Positions 1-8,173 of a stretch of 9,549 bases of DNA are shown here, one piece after another (positions within the stretch are counted from its first letter, which is position 1; the number at the start of each line of letters is the position of its first letter). The notes under the pieces are model-generated. The model had not been told where the DNA came from, searched no databases, and saw nothing but the letters and a program-made list of their open reading frames with translations. A program made the position numbers and the translations under genes. This stretch comes from an uncultured Clostridia bacterium (lineage in GTDB: Bacteria; Bacillota; Clostridia; Oscillospirales; Acutalibacteraceae), in NCBI GenBank assembly GCA_937875885.1, contig CALEIO010000229.1, forward strand, positions 1 to 9,549, given 5' to 3'.

Positions 1-3000
1 CTTGCCGTCTGTGTACTCGCCATTGAAAAGATCACCGCAAGCGCACTTGAGCACGCCGTCTACAAATGCATAGATGTGGCCTGTTGCTTCAACTGCTGTG
101 CCCCAATCAACGATAGATGCACAACCGTCGCAATATGTTCTGCCTGTGAAGCCTGCCTCTGTACAAGTTGCAGCCTTATCTGCTACTGCAGTTGCTGTGT
201 GCTTATGCCAAGCTGTCTTGTTATCAAGCTCTGTTGCTACAGTGAAATCACCGGAGAAGCCACAGATGTAGTTGCTGTCAACTGTGCCGTCTGTGTATGT
301 AACAGAACCATAAACGCTGTTAAGCTCAATGCTGATTGTGGGGATAGCACCAGTTGCAAACTGAGCATCAGAAGTGACACCTGTTGCTGCCTCATCCCAT
401 GCCCATACACGAACAGGAATGGAAGCAAGTGTCTGAGCACCTGTGAGTGTGCCGTTGTTTGTAAGAGTTACTGTAAGCTCTCTGTCAAGCTCATCATACT
501 CATACTCTGCCTCTACACCGGGAGCAAGAACGATGTTCTTATACTCGAAGGAGTTTGTGAGGTCGAGCTTAAGAGTTGTCTTAACTGTCTTTGTGTTAGC
601 AGCATCTGTTGTGTTGATGTCTGCATAGTAAAGTGAACCAGCCTTGGGCTTAGCACCAGACTCGTTGCGACCTACAAGAGATACAACGGGAGCTGTTGCT
701 TCACCTGCAACTGTGAAGGACTTTGTAACGCGTGTTACGTTGCCCTGCTTGTCAGCAATTTCAAATGTAACATTGTGTTTGCCGTTGTTGAGGTAAATGT
801 CAGACAGAGCAAGAGTCTTGCCTGCGCACTTGAATGTGGAGTTAGAGGATACATCAATACCATCGATGTAGATCTTAGCTGTTGTGTAGTCAAGACCTGT
901 AGCGTTGCTGTTCTCAACCTCTGCAACTGTAGCCTCAAAGGATACACAGTTGTTCTTTACAGTCTGGTTGTTAAGAAGAACAAAGTTGTCGATGTTCTCA
1001 GAAATCTTTGCATCTGTGATAGCAGGTGCATTTCTGTCATCTGTAACATCACTATAGTCGATTGTAATATCATCGATATAGTAAGTCATTGTTCTGGGTG
1101 TATCTGTAGCAGATCCTGTGAATAACTGGAGGAATGCAGGATAATAGTTACCGCCGCTTGTACCGAATGCTACACCATTGTTCTTTTCGGGATCATAAAG
1201 AGTTGTTGTCTGCTTGATGTTATCAGCAAGGTCTGTCAGGTCATAGTACATATAAACCCAACCAGCCTCAGGAATGCCATAGTTTGTTGCATAACTTACA
1301 TTAGCATTATCGTATGCAGACTTCATATACTTGTAAGTGATACCTGTTGTACCGTCAGCCTTTGTTGTACCACGACAGATACGGAAAGCAACATTGGTAA
1401 CATCGGGAACATAAACCCACATACCGATACGGATACCGTTCATGCCGTTTGCTACATCACGGAGAACCTGAGTTTCACCTGTGTAGTAGAGGTAGTTGTA
1501 CAGCCAACCACCGATATCTGCGACATTCTTGTGGTCCATTACAAAGCCCAAGGAATATTCGCCGTTCTTTACTTTGCCGCCATTCTCCTCAGATGCAAGG
1601 AAAACGTCGGATGTCTGCTTGTCAATACCGTTTGAATATCCGTTGAGAGGCTCGGAAACGGGATACTTAGCATCGGGATTAGCAGCGTTCTTCTCGTCGA
1701 TCCAATCGAAGATTGTCTCTGTGCCGTGCCAATCGGAAATATCGCCGTCTTCAAAGTCGAAGAGAACATCAGAACCCTTACCGAAAGTAATGTTTACTGT
1801 ATCTTTAAGGTCAGATGCCAGCTTGAATGTAGCTGTCAGAGTTGTATTCTTGATTGTTTCGTCAGTTCCTGCAATAAATGTAAAGCCGTCAAGTACACCT
1901 GCTTTTGCATCTGCAATAACGAAATCATAGTCTGCTGCAGTAGAATATACCTCGTTGAGGTTGTACATTGCTGTAACTGCAACAGAAGCACTCTTTGAGT
2001 AAGGAATAGTCTTGTCTTCAGCATCGAATCCAACACTTGTGGGAATAACAACGTGGATATCCTTAGTGCCTACAACCTTACCGTTGTATTCCATCTGGAT
2101 AGCAACATCGCCAACCTTACCATTGGAAACGAATGTGCCGTCTGCAATTGTACCGAATGTAGGATCAGAAAGTGACCACTCTACATCAGCAGGTACATCA
2201 GCAGGGCCACCTGCTGCGTCGATACCCTTAGCAGAGAATGTATAAGTTGAACCGGGAACAAAGAACTCATACTCACCGGAGATAGCAGCACGATCAAATG
2301 TACCGTCAGCTACAGCTGTGGATACGATAACGAGTGTGTTGGAAACAGCACGCTCAGCAAGACCGGAGGGGCTGTTAAGAAGAACGAACTCTGTTGTACC
2401 TTCTCTGATACCACCAAAAGTAGCAGAGTTACCGCCGTCAAGGTGGAGAGCATCCTCACAACCCATAGCGAGCATTACTTCTGCCTGCTCCTGATATGTA
2501 AGACCAACTGTCTGTGTCTGAGAGCCATCAGCAGTCATAAGGATAACCTTGCCATCCTTTGTAAGACCGATTGTCTGACGGGGATACTTTGTTGTCTTGT
2601 CAAGACCGGAAACTACAGCGCCGTCCTTAACAATGTGAACATAACCGCCGATAGCTTCTTTGATCTGTCCCTTGTAATTGCTGTACTCACCCTTATCGCC
2701 GATCATATAAGTACCGTCTTTGAGAACAGCAAAGAAAGCGTAGTTGTTGCCTTCTTTTTCGTTTGTTACGTCAACGCCTTCCATTACAAAAGCACCAGTG
2801 GGCTTACCGGTTGTTGTATTGTAATAAGAAGCGTTGATACCTGCAACTACAGTGAAAGGCTCATCGTAGTTGTTCTCCATAGCAGCAACCTGCTCTGACA
2901 GGGTCTGAAGGCCCCATGTAGAAATCTGGTTGTCCATGTAGTTAGCATACACCTGAACTGTATCAACAGTTGTGTCAACTGTTGTAACGTACATCTCAAC

Positions 3001-3219
3001 ACGCTTGTTGTTTCTGTCGAAAGCAACGATCTCGTTGAGAGTTACACCGGGAGCCAGAGTAGATTGAGCGTCTTCAATAACGTTCAGACCGGCAACTTCA
3101 GCGTAGTTATCGGTGATGCCTTTTGCGCCTGTAACGGCTGCTGTTGATGCCAACAATGACATGGGCACAAGGGATGCCAACATCAGAATTGCCAGAACAG
3201 CGGAAAGGAATCTTTTCAT
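1..3219 (-). CDS. Secreted multidomain phosphodiester glycosidase (NAGPA/DUF2233 type), C-terminus beyond window
   Basis: An uninterrupted reading frame of 1073 codons runs from ATG at 3219 to the window edge, so the C-terminus is missing. An AAGGAG Shine-Dalgarno at 3228-3233 lies 8 nt before the start. Residues 1-28 form a signal peptide (MKRF, then a hydrophobic core ending near LLASTAA), so the product is exported. Residues about 40-300 match the phosphodiester glycosidase family (human uncovering enzyme NAGPA, COG4632): INASYY with N129, PRQTIG with R214, LDGGNS at 260-265, and ERAVSN with R290. Then follow an Ig-like domain (about 318-405), a jelly-roll/CBM-like domain opening at VLFDFEDG (485) and closing near 724, another Ig-like domain to about 840, a beta-rich cohesin-like stretch (about 844-990), and a tail with H1005, H1007 and Cys 1019, 1030, 1033, 1059 and 1061. 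Codon choice is narrow (Thr nearly always ACA, with many GCT, GTT and GGT), which suggests high expression. Family members remove a sugar from a phosphodiester; the substrate here is unknown. The catalytic-domain call is firm; the domains after it are inferred from composition and pattern. Confidence 0.85.
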   Translation of the reverse strand, partial: MKRFLSAVLAILMLASLVPMSLLASTAAVTGAKGITDNYAEVAGLNVIEDAQSTLAPGVTLNEIVAFDRNNKRVEMYVTTVDTTVDTVQVYANYMDNQISTWGLQTLSEQVAAMENNYDEPFTVVAGINASYYNTTTGKPTGAFVMEGVDVTNEKEGNNYAFFAVLKDGTYMIGDKGEYSNYKGQIKEAIGGYVHIVKDGAVVSGLDKTTKYPRQTIGLTKDGKVILMTADGSQTQTVGLTYQEQAEVMLAMGCEDALHLDGGNSATFGGIREGTTEFVLLNSPSGLAERAVSNTLVIVSTAVADGTFDRAAISGEYEFFVPGSTYTFSAKGIDAAGGPADVPADVEWSLSDPTFGTIADGTFVSNGKVGDVAIQMEYNGKVVGTKDIHVVIPTSVGFDAEDKTIPYSKSASVAVTAMYNLNEVYSTAADYDFVIADAKAGVLDGFTFIAGTDETIKNTTLTATFKLASDLKDTVNITFGKGSDVLFDFEDGDISDWHGTETIFDWIDEKNAANPDAKYPVSEPLNGYSNGIDKQTSDVFLASEENGGKVKNGEYSLGFVMDHKNVADIGGWLYNYLYYTGETQVLRDVANGMNGIRIGMWVYVPDVTNVAFRICRGTTKADGTTGITYKYMKSAYDNANVSYATNYGIPEAGWVYMYYDLTDLADNIKQTTTLYDPEKNNGVAFGTSGGNYYPAFLQLFTGSATDTPRTMTYYIDDITIDYSDVTDDRNAPAITDAKISENIDNFVLLNNQTVKNNCVSFEATVAEVENSNATGLDYTTAKIYIDGIDVSSNSTFKCAGKTLALSDIYLNNGKHNVTFEIADKQGNVTRVTKSFTVAGEATAPVVSLVGRNESGAKPKAGSLYYADINTTDAANTKTVKTTLKLDLTNSFEYKNIVLAPGVEAEYEYDELDRELTVTLTNNGTLTGAQTLASIPVRVWAWDEAATGVTSDAQFATGAIPTISIELNSVYGSVTYTDGTVDSNYICGFSGDFTVATELDNKTAWHKHTATAVADKAATCTEAGFTGRTYCDGCASIVDWGTAVEATGHIYAFVDGVLKCACGDLFNGEYTDGK

Positions 3220-3278
3220 ATGTCTCTCTCCTTAAATAAAATTTGTACCTCATATTGCAGAGAATACTATTCAAGTTT

Positions 3279-3308
3279 ATTATATACCCTTTAATAAACA
3301 AAAATCAA
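3279..3308 (-). promoter_or_regulatory. Sigma-A-like promoter of the phosphodiester glycosidase gene
   Basis: On the minus strand TTGATT (3308-3303) and a perfect TATAAT (3284-3279) are separated by 18 nt. Transcription would start near 3272, giving a leader of about 50 nt before the AAGGAG ribosome binding site. It lies just after the galE terminator, so the secreted enzyme is probably transcribed on its own. Assigned by pattern only. Confidence 0.65.
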
Positions 3309-3329
3309 GTATCATTGATAAATTTATAT

Positions 3330-3367
3330 AAAAAAATCTGGCAGAAATTCACTTTTTCTGCCAGATT
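3330..3367 (-). terminator. Rho-independent terminator after galE
   Basis: A perfect 13-bp stem (3335-3347 pairs with 3355-3367) encloses a 7-nt loop. On the minus strand it runs into a 7-base T tract (3336-3330), partly overlapping the end of the stem. It sits about 20 bases after the galE stop codon and ends the polysaccharide operon before the next promoter. The other strand lacks a comparable T tract, so it works mainly for minus-strand transcripts. Confidence 0.92.
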
Positions 3368-3385
3368 ATTCATTAATATTTGATT

Positions 3386-4396
3386 TTAGTCGTACCCGTT
3401 GGGATTGTTCTTCTGCCAATTCCAGGTATCACGGCACATATCCTCAACCCCAAGCTCTGCTTTCCAGCCAAGTTCTCTTTCTGCTTTTTCGCTCAGAGCA
3501 TAGATTTCATCAAGGTCTCCCGGTCTGCGTGCTGTGATAACATAAGGAATATCCACACCTGAAGCCTTTACAAAAGCATCTCTCAACTCCAGCACAGTTG
3601 TACCCTTACCTGTTCCGAGGTTGAATGCCTCGCAGCCAGACTTGCCATTCATCCACTCTACAGCCTTAACGTGACCCTTTGCAAGGTCTACTACGTGAAT
3701 ATAATCTCGGCTGCCTGTGCCGTCGGAAGTTTTATAGTCATCGCCAAAGACATTGAGCTTTTCAAGTCTTCCTACAGCAACCTGGGAAATATAAGGCATA
3801 AGGTTATTGGGAATTCCTCGGGGAGATTCACCAATGAGTCCGCTGCTGTGAGCACCTACGGGGTTAAAGTATCTGAGCAATGCAACACACCAGTTGCTGT
3901 CAGCCTTGCACAAATCTCTGAGAATTTCTTCTATGAACAGCTTTGTGCGACCATAAGGATTTACTGCACCAAGCTTCATCTCCTCATTAACGGGCATTTT
4001 GTTATCCTCTGCATAAACTGTTGCAGAAGATGAGAACACCAGCTTCTTTACATTATGAGCATTCATAACATCCAGAAGAGCAAGAGTGTTTACTATATTA
4101 TTGTTATAGTACATAAGGGGATCTCTTACAGATTCCCCCACTGCCTTGTAACCTGCAAAATGGATTGCTGCTTCAATCTCGTTTTCTTCAAACACTTTGT
4201 TAAGGAGAGCTTTGTCTCTGACGTCTCCCTCATAGAACTTTGCAGTTTTACCTGTAATCTGCTCTACTCTTTTGATGGCGCCTGCGCTGCTGTTGCTCAG
4301 ATCATCAACAACCACTATATCGTATCCTGCATTCAGAATCTCAACGCAGGTATGGCTGCCGATAAAGCCTGCACCACCTGTGATAAGTATTGACAT
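3386..4396 (-). CDS. galE: UDP-glucose 4-epimerase GalE
   Basis: This 336-residue extended short-chain dehydrogenase interconverts UDP-glucose and UDP-galactose in the cytoplasm with bound NAD, supplying galactose donors for the glycosyltransferases encoded upstream. It has the NAD-binding GGAGFIG loop (G7, G10, G13), D31-D32 after the second strand, the catalytic S124 with Y148 and K152 (PYGRTK), the GalE signature RYFNPVGAHSSG (175-186), RRPGDL (290-295) and the family's C-terminal WNWQ...NGYD. Its length matches E. coli GalE (338). The start is supported by a GAGGTGAT ribosome binding site at 4400-4407. It follows the flippase after 47 nt and is the last gene before the terminator, so it is probably co-transcribed with the polysaccharide genes. 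The position aligned to E. coli Y299, the gate that limits substrate size, is I298, so activity on UDP-GlcNAc/GalNAc cannot be excluded. Confidence 0.96.
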   Translation of the reverse strand: MSILITGGAGFIGSHTCVEILNAGYDIVVVDDLSNSSAGAIKRVEQITGKTAKFYEGDVRDKALLNKVFEENEIEAAIHFAGYKAVGESVRDPLMYYNNNIVNTLALLDVMNAHNVKKLVFSSSATVYAEDNKMPVNEEMKLGAVNPYGRTKLFIEEILRDLCKADSNWCVALLRYFNPVGAHSSGLIGESPRGIPNNLMPYISQVAVGRLEKLNVFGDDYKTSDGTGSRDYIHVVDLAKGHVKAVEWMNGKSGCEAFNLGTGKGTTVLELRDAFVKASGVDIPYVITARRPGDLDEIYALSEKAERELGWKAELGVEDMCRDTWNWQKNNPNGYD

Positions 4397-4443
4397 ATCA
4401 TCACCTCAATAAAACCTTTGCCTAAAGCAAACCCTGATGCTGT

Positions 4444-5757
4444 TTAAGCACCTTTTTTCTTTAACATTGTGGACACTATCTTCTTCATTTCGGTAACAAG
4501 GAAAACCGGATTCAGACTCTGCAAAATAAGTATATTATTACGTCTGATAGGTTTAAGAATGAATCCAATTACAAAATTAGCAAAGAACTGTGTCATAAGT
4601 GAAGCAAAAGCTGCTCCACAAGCTCCGTAATAAGGAATAAGCACTGCATTCAGCGCAATGTTGAAAAGTGCACCTGAAAGATTTATTATCCACAGATACT
4701 TCTGCTTTTCCTCCGCAAGAATCCATACATTTCTTACGGCGCCCATTACAGAGAAAATAAAATACCAGACCAGAATCTGTAAAACAGGAGCTGTAGCTGC
4801 ATAATCTTTGCCGTACAGGATACCAACTACAAGCTTTGCAAACACTGTGAGAACAACACACTGGGCAATAGCAAGATAAAGATTTATGCTGTACAGTCGT
4901 TTTACGTTCTTTTCATATTCTGAAGATTTGTCTTTCTTATTCTGTAAAATCAAAGGTCTGAAAGAATCTATAATTGCCAGATATACAAACTGCGCTGCTG
5001 TAGCACAGGTAATCGCCGCGGAATAGAAACCATTTTCTTCTTTACCAACCATATTGGTAATCATAATATGGTCTGTATTCTGAATAATTACAAGCATCAT
5101 TGCTGCGAGTATGTAATGCTTACTGGAAGACACCATAGATTTTGCTACAGAGAAAGAGAAAGAAAAGCCACTTCCCTTTTTAAGGTAGATAAAAATCAGG
5201 CTGATTCCTACTATGCCGAAATCAAGAGAGTTTGCAACTGCAAACCAAAGAACACTCTTCTGTGCAACAAGAAGAAAGATTTTATAGATTGATACTACAA
5301 CGTAAGCACAGAGCATAACAATGGATGAATACTTGGATATCAGTTTATACTGAAACCAGTACTGCACCATTTCCAGAGCTGTGCAAACAAGAGAAATGCT
5401 ATAAAGCAAACATACTACTATAGTAATTGTTTCCCCTGCATTCATAACCGAAGCAAAAGCTGTAACACCTGCAACACAGAACAAACCTGAAACTATGTTA
5501 AGCAACAGGGATGTTCCCATTATCTCTTTTTCTTTGTGGGGATTTTCTACCAGTTCACGAACCAGAGTAGCATCAAATCCCAGTTTCATAATGGGCATTG
5601 CAAAAGCTGTAAGAGATGCGGCGTAATTTATAAGACCATAGTTCTCGGGCTGTAGATATCTTGCACAAAGCATTCCCACAACAAACTGAATGAGAGACTG
5701 AGCAATCTTACAGATTATTATCCACTTTGCATTATTAAATACTTGTTTTGCTTTCAT
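4444..5757 (-). CDS. Wzx-type polysaccharide flippase (MOP superfamily)
   Basis: This is an integral membrane protein of 437 residues with about 12-14 hydrophobic segments, typical in length for Wzx/RfbX lipid-linked oligosaccharide flippases. The N-terminal pattern is characteristic: NNAKWIIICKIAQSLIQFVVG, then ARYLQPENYGLINYA. Further hallmarks are the DHIMITNMVGKEENGFYSAA region and YYGACGAAFASLMTQ near the C-terminus. It would move undecaprenyl-linked repeat units across the membrane for the polymerase encoded just upstream. The frame is open to a TTG at 5805, but that codon lies in the loop of a hairpin and would add 16 polar residues. The ATG at 5757 begins MKAKQVFNNAKW, the usual start for the family, though its ribosome binding site is weak (GGTG 5-8 nt upstream). 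The spacer after the polymerase stop is 97 nt, the longest in the operon, and contains the hairpin. The substrate cannot be read from sequence. Confidence 0.9.
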   Translation of the reverse strand: MKAKQVFNNAKWIIICKIAQSLIQFVVGMLCARYLQPENYGLINYAASLTAFAMPIMKLGFDATLVRELVENPHKEKEIMGTSLLLNIVSGLFCVAGVTAFASVMNAGETITIVVCLLYSISLVCTALEMVQYWFQYKLISKYSSIVMLCAYVVVSIYKIFLLVAQKSVLWFAVANSLDFGIVGISLIFIYLKKGSGFSFSFSVAKSMVSSSKHYILAAMMLVIIQNTDHIMITNMVGKEENGFYSAAITCATAAQFVYLAIIDSFRPLILQNKKDKSSEYEKNVKRLYSINLYLAIAQCVVLTVFAKLVVGILYGKDYAATAPVLQILVWYFIFSVMGAVRNVWILAEEKQKYLWIINLSGALFNIALNAVLIPYYGACGAAFASLMTQFFANFVIGFILKPIRRNNILILQSLNPVFLVTEMKKIVSTMLKKKGA

Positions 5758-5793
5758 AGCACACCGTTTCCGATCATTACATACAATGTTATA

Positions 5794-5827
5794 CCCACCG
5801 AACAAAATTGTTATCGGTGGGATTTTT
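5794..5827 (+). other. GC-rich hairpin between polymerase and flippase genes
   Basis: CCCACCGA (5794-5801) pairs perfectly with TCGGTGGG (5814-5821) around a 12-nt loop that contains a further ACAA/TTGT pair. On the plus strand it is followed by ATTTTT (5822-5827), so it has the form of an intrinsic terminator for plus-strand transcription, yet no plus-strand gene leads into it. On the minus strand, the direction of the operon, the stem is followed by TATAAC and no T tract, so read-through is expected. It may stabilise or mark a processing point in the operon mRNA, or stop antisense transcripts. The structure is certain; the role is not. Confidence 0.55.
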
Positions 5828-5854
5828 AGTTAAAACATAAAATAAGGTCTGTTA

Positions 5855-7135
5855 TCAACCATACAGTTGACCGTCTTTTTTTGCACCGATAAATGGAAGT
5901 GCAAAGACAAAATAAATCAGATAAGCAATCTCGATTCTGAGAGAGGGATTATAGAACATAAGCACTATACTTACAATAGAAATAATCATTGCCATCTGAC
6001 AATAAAGCAGATTCGATTCCTGACGCTTTTTCATTACAGATGCAAATATAAAGCACATAACAAAGAATGAAGCAAAAACAATTACACCTACATAGCCTGT
6101 TTCAAGGAACAGGAATGCACTGGAAAACCAGTTGTAATGAAGTTCCGAATATCTTTGATAGAAAGCTGTGTTGAATGCATCAAAAGAAGAGGTATCGCAG
6201 TTGCCAAGACCCATTCCGAAAAGCTTCAAAGGCCAGGAAGTAAGGAATGTAGCAGAGATAATAGGAATCGCAGTGAATCTGCCCAGGTCCTCTTCTGAAG
6301 CATAGTTTTCTGCTGTAATAAGCTCAAGCATTCTGTCAAAAGTAATTTCACTGCCTGCACCGAAAATGGAAGTGATAAATGTACTTGCTACCGAAAAGAT
6401 AATAACAGCTGCCAGAATCAAAGCGAATTTTCTCCAGGAATATGCTGTGAACATAGTAGCAAGAAGAAGGATAAGAACAAACAAAAGGAAGAACGCCTTG
6501 AGCTCCGCCATAGCGGAAATCAACAGTACAACTCCACACTTTGCAGCACAGAGCCCAAATTTTTCCTGTTTATTCATAAACATTAGCAGACTTTTTGCGA
6601 TAACGATTGAGAAGAATGTGATTGTGTATGAATTACAACCCTTTTCAACACCGAATATACCGCCAAGGTAATCCTGCTCGTATCCCTGTACAAAAAACTG
6701 AAAAAGACAAACTCCGATGTTTATCCAGAAAACAACATCGATAAACTTAAGGCATCCCGCTGCATCCTCTTTATCGAAAAATATGCAGAATGCAAAAAAT
6801 GCAAAATAAAAACGGAAGTTATTTCGAAGTCCCCAGAAATAGTACAGGAACGACTCATAATTAAACAAATACACAACAAACGTTATGAGAAAAAATACCG
6901 CCAGGAATACCAGGTACGGGACAAGCTTCTTATTAAATGACAACGACCTGCCAAAAAAAATAATGAGTGCAATGGCAAGCCATGCTGCATCAATTGTATA
7001 TTTTACCAAAGATGGTAACCCCAAAAATCCCTGAAGGGTGCCCAGAAAGAAGGGCATAAAGAAAATATACAATGTTATCCATTGTGGGAAAGTATGCTTT
7101 TTAATAAGCAAATTTCCCGTAGTAGTAAGTTTCAT
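5855..7135 (-). CDS. Membrane polysaccharide polymerase, Wzy / O-antigen ligase-like
   Basis: This 426-residue protein is very rich in Phe and Ile, with about 11-12 predicted membrane segments and one long outward loop in the second half, the layout of Wzy polymerases and WaaL ligases. In the loop region (numbered from the chosen start) are R286 in LGRFTAI, the LFGMGLGN turn at 305-312, and H333 in LHYNWFSSAFLFLETGYVGV. This R...G-x-G...H...E-x-G pattern is the weakly conserved signature of the family. It would join repeat units on the outer face after flipping. The frame is open back to 7279, but that would overlap the preceding gene by 128 nt. ATG at 7135 has an AGAGG site 6 nt upstream and lies 16 nt after the preceding stop, so it is preferred. 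Such proteins diverge quickly, so polymerase and ligase cannot be told apart from sequence alone; context favours polymerase. Confidence 0.82.
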   Translation of the reverse strand: MKLTTTGNLLIKKHTFPQWITLYIFFMPFFLGTLQGFLGLPSLVKYTIDAAWLAIALIIFFGRSLSFNKKLVPYLVFLAVFFLITFVVYLFNYESFLYYFWGLRNNFRFYFAFFAFCIFFDKEDAAGCLKFIDVVFWINIGVCLFQFFVQGYEQDYLGGIFGVEKGCNSYTITFFSIVIAKSLLMFMNKQEKFGLCAAKCGVVLLISAMAELKAFFLLFVLILLLATMFTAYSWRKFALILAAVIIFSVASTFITSIFGAGSEITFDRMLELITAENYASEEDLGRFTAIPIISATFLTSWPLKLFGMGLGNCDTSSFDAFNTAFYQRYSELHYNWFSSAFLFLETGYVGVIVFASFFVMCFIFASVMKKRQESNLLYCQMAMIISIVSIVLMFYNPSLRIEIAYLIYFVFALPFIGAKKDGQLYG

Positions 7136-7151
7136 AAAAAACCTCTTATGA

Positions 7152-8165
7152 TTATTTGTGAGTGTTATACCACAGAAGAAGATTGCAAAGGAAATAGCAC
7201 TTCTTTCTGAGAACTTTCCAGAAAAGTCGTGCAACCTTACTGTCAAGGCAAAGAACTTCGTCGCCCAGAGTAGCCACAAGGTTCGGATTCTTCATAACAC
7301 TCTTAAGCTCTTTTTTCTTTTTATCCTTGGGAAGATCAGATCTGTATATCTGCATAAGTGTACCCAATGTAAGTCCGTGGTATCGGGACATTACGTGGTA
7401 AGTTGTCTTCTTCGGAAGCTGTGCAGACTCGATATATTCAAGGCATTTATTAAGGAAAACGTCATTTCTTTCCTGTCTGCCCTCTTTATATGCTCTGGAA
7501 AGAGAATTGTCTCTCTTGTAGTAATTATACAGACACTCGGGAACAATACTGAGATTGTTGAGAACTGAAAAAAGCTCAAGGGTAAAATAGGAGTCTTCTG
7601 AAATAATCTCACGTTCAGACTTGAAAAGCAGAGAATTATTGCGGAGCATCTCAAGGGAATACATCTTACCCCATGCGCTTACTCCAAAGCCAAGCTCGTA
7701 TGTATAAAGATAAGGAAGAATTTCTGTCTTAACAGCTTCACCCTCAAAGTAGAGATCAGAAACTTTAATCGCTCTGGGCTCTACCCTGCCGTCATCATAT
7801 ACATTATTACGACCGAAGATAACCAGCTCGCTGTTATGCTCTTGTGCTGCATTAACACACTTTTCAACAAGAGTAAGCTCGATGCTGTCATCGCTGTCAA
7901 AGAAGAAAATGTACTTACCTGTGGCAACTTCCATACCGGAATTTCTGGCATAACCCAGGCCACCGTTTTCTTTGTGAACAACTTTGATTCTGGAATCCTT
8001 TTGAACCCATGCATCGCACATTGCAGGACAATTATCGGGAGATCCGTCATCAACAAGGATAATTTCCAGATTCTTGTAGGTCTGGTTTACAACAGAGTTG
8101 ATACATCTGTCCAGATATTGCTCTACATTATATATAGGTATAACAACTGTTACTAAAACGCTCAT
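7152..8165 (-). CDS. Glycosyltransferase family 2 (GT-A fold)
   Basis: The 337-residue protein opens with VTVVIPIYNVEQYLDRCINSV, the standard GT2 N-terminus. DDGS (39-42) binds the nucleotide, ENGGLGYARNSG (66-77) follows, and the metal/donor motif is FFDSDD (D90, D92, D93). SAWGKMY (W165) and ISEDSYF (E190-D191, the likely catalytic-base region) complete the set seen in capsule and exopolysaccharide GT2 enzymes. There are no membrane helices apart from a mildly hydrophobic C-terminal stretch near CYFLCNLLLWY, which could touch the membrane. It transfers a sugar from a nucleotide donor to the growing lipid-linked repeat unit at the cytoplasmic face; donor and acceptor are unknown. The start is supported by AAGGTG 5 nt upstream, overlapping the stop codon of the preceding gene. 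The 8-nt spacing implies translational coupling to the broken GT4 gene. Its stop is 16 nt before the polymerase start. Confidence 0.93.
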   Translation of the reverse strand: MSVLVTVVIPIYNVEQYLDRCINSVVNQTYKNLEIILVDDGSPDNCPAMCDAWVQKDSRIKVVHKENGGLGYARNSGMEVATGKYIFFFDSDDSIELTLVEKCVNAAQEHNSELVIFGRNNVYDDGRVEPRAIKVSDLYFEGEAVKTEILPYLYTYELGFGVSAWGKMYSLEMLRNNSLLFKSEREIISEDSYFTLELFSVLNNLSIVPECLYNYYKRDNSLSRAYKEGRQERNDVFLNKCLEYIESAQLPKKTTYHVMSRYHGLTLGTLMQIYRSDLPKDKKKKELKSVMKNPNLVATLGDEVLCLDSKVARLFWKVLRKKCYFLCNLLLWYNTHK

Positions 8166-8173
8166 ATTGCACC

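Noticed and set aside
76..636. Cysteine-rich plus-strand open frames over 74-1125
   Set aside because: They are antisense to the long minus-strand gene. Frequent ACA (Thr) and GCA codons read as TGT and TGC (Cys) on the other strand, which explains both the openness and the cysteine content.
3107..3301. 64-residue minus-strand open frame over the start of the secreted protein
   Set aside because: It overlaps the promoter, ribosome binding site and signal peptide of the real gene in another frame and shows no motif.
5758..5805. TTG start for the flippase at 5805
   Set aside because: It lies in a hairpin loop, lacks a ribosome binding site and adds 16 residues unlike the family; ATG at 5757 fits the usual N-terminus.
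7136..7279. Longer start for the membrane polymerase
   Set aside because: It would overlap the GT2 gene by 128 nt and add an unusual N-terminus; ATG at 7135 has a proper AGAGG site and normal spacing.
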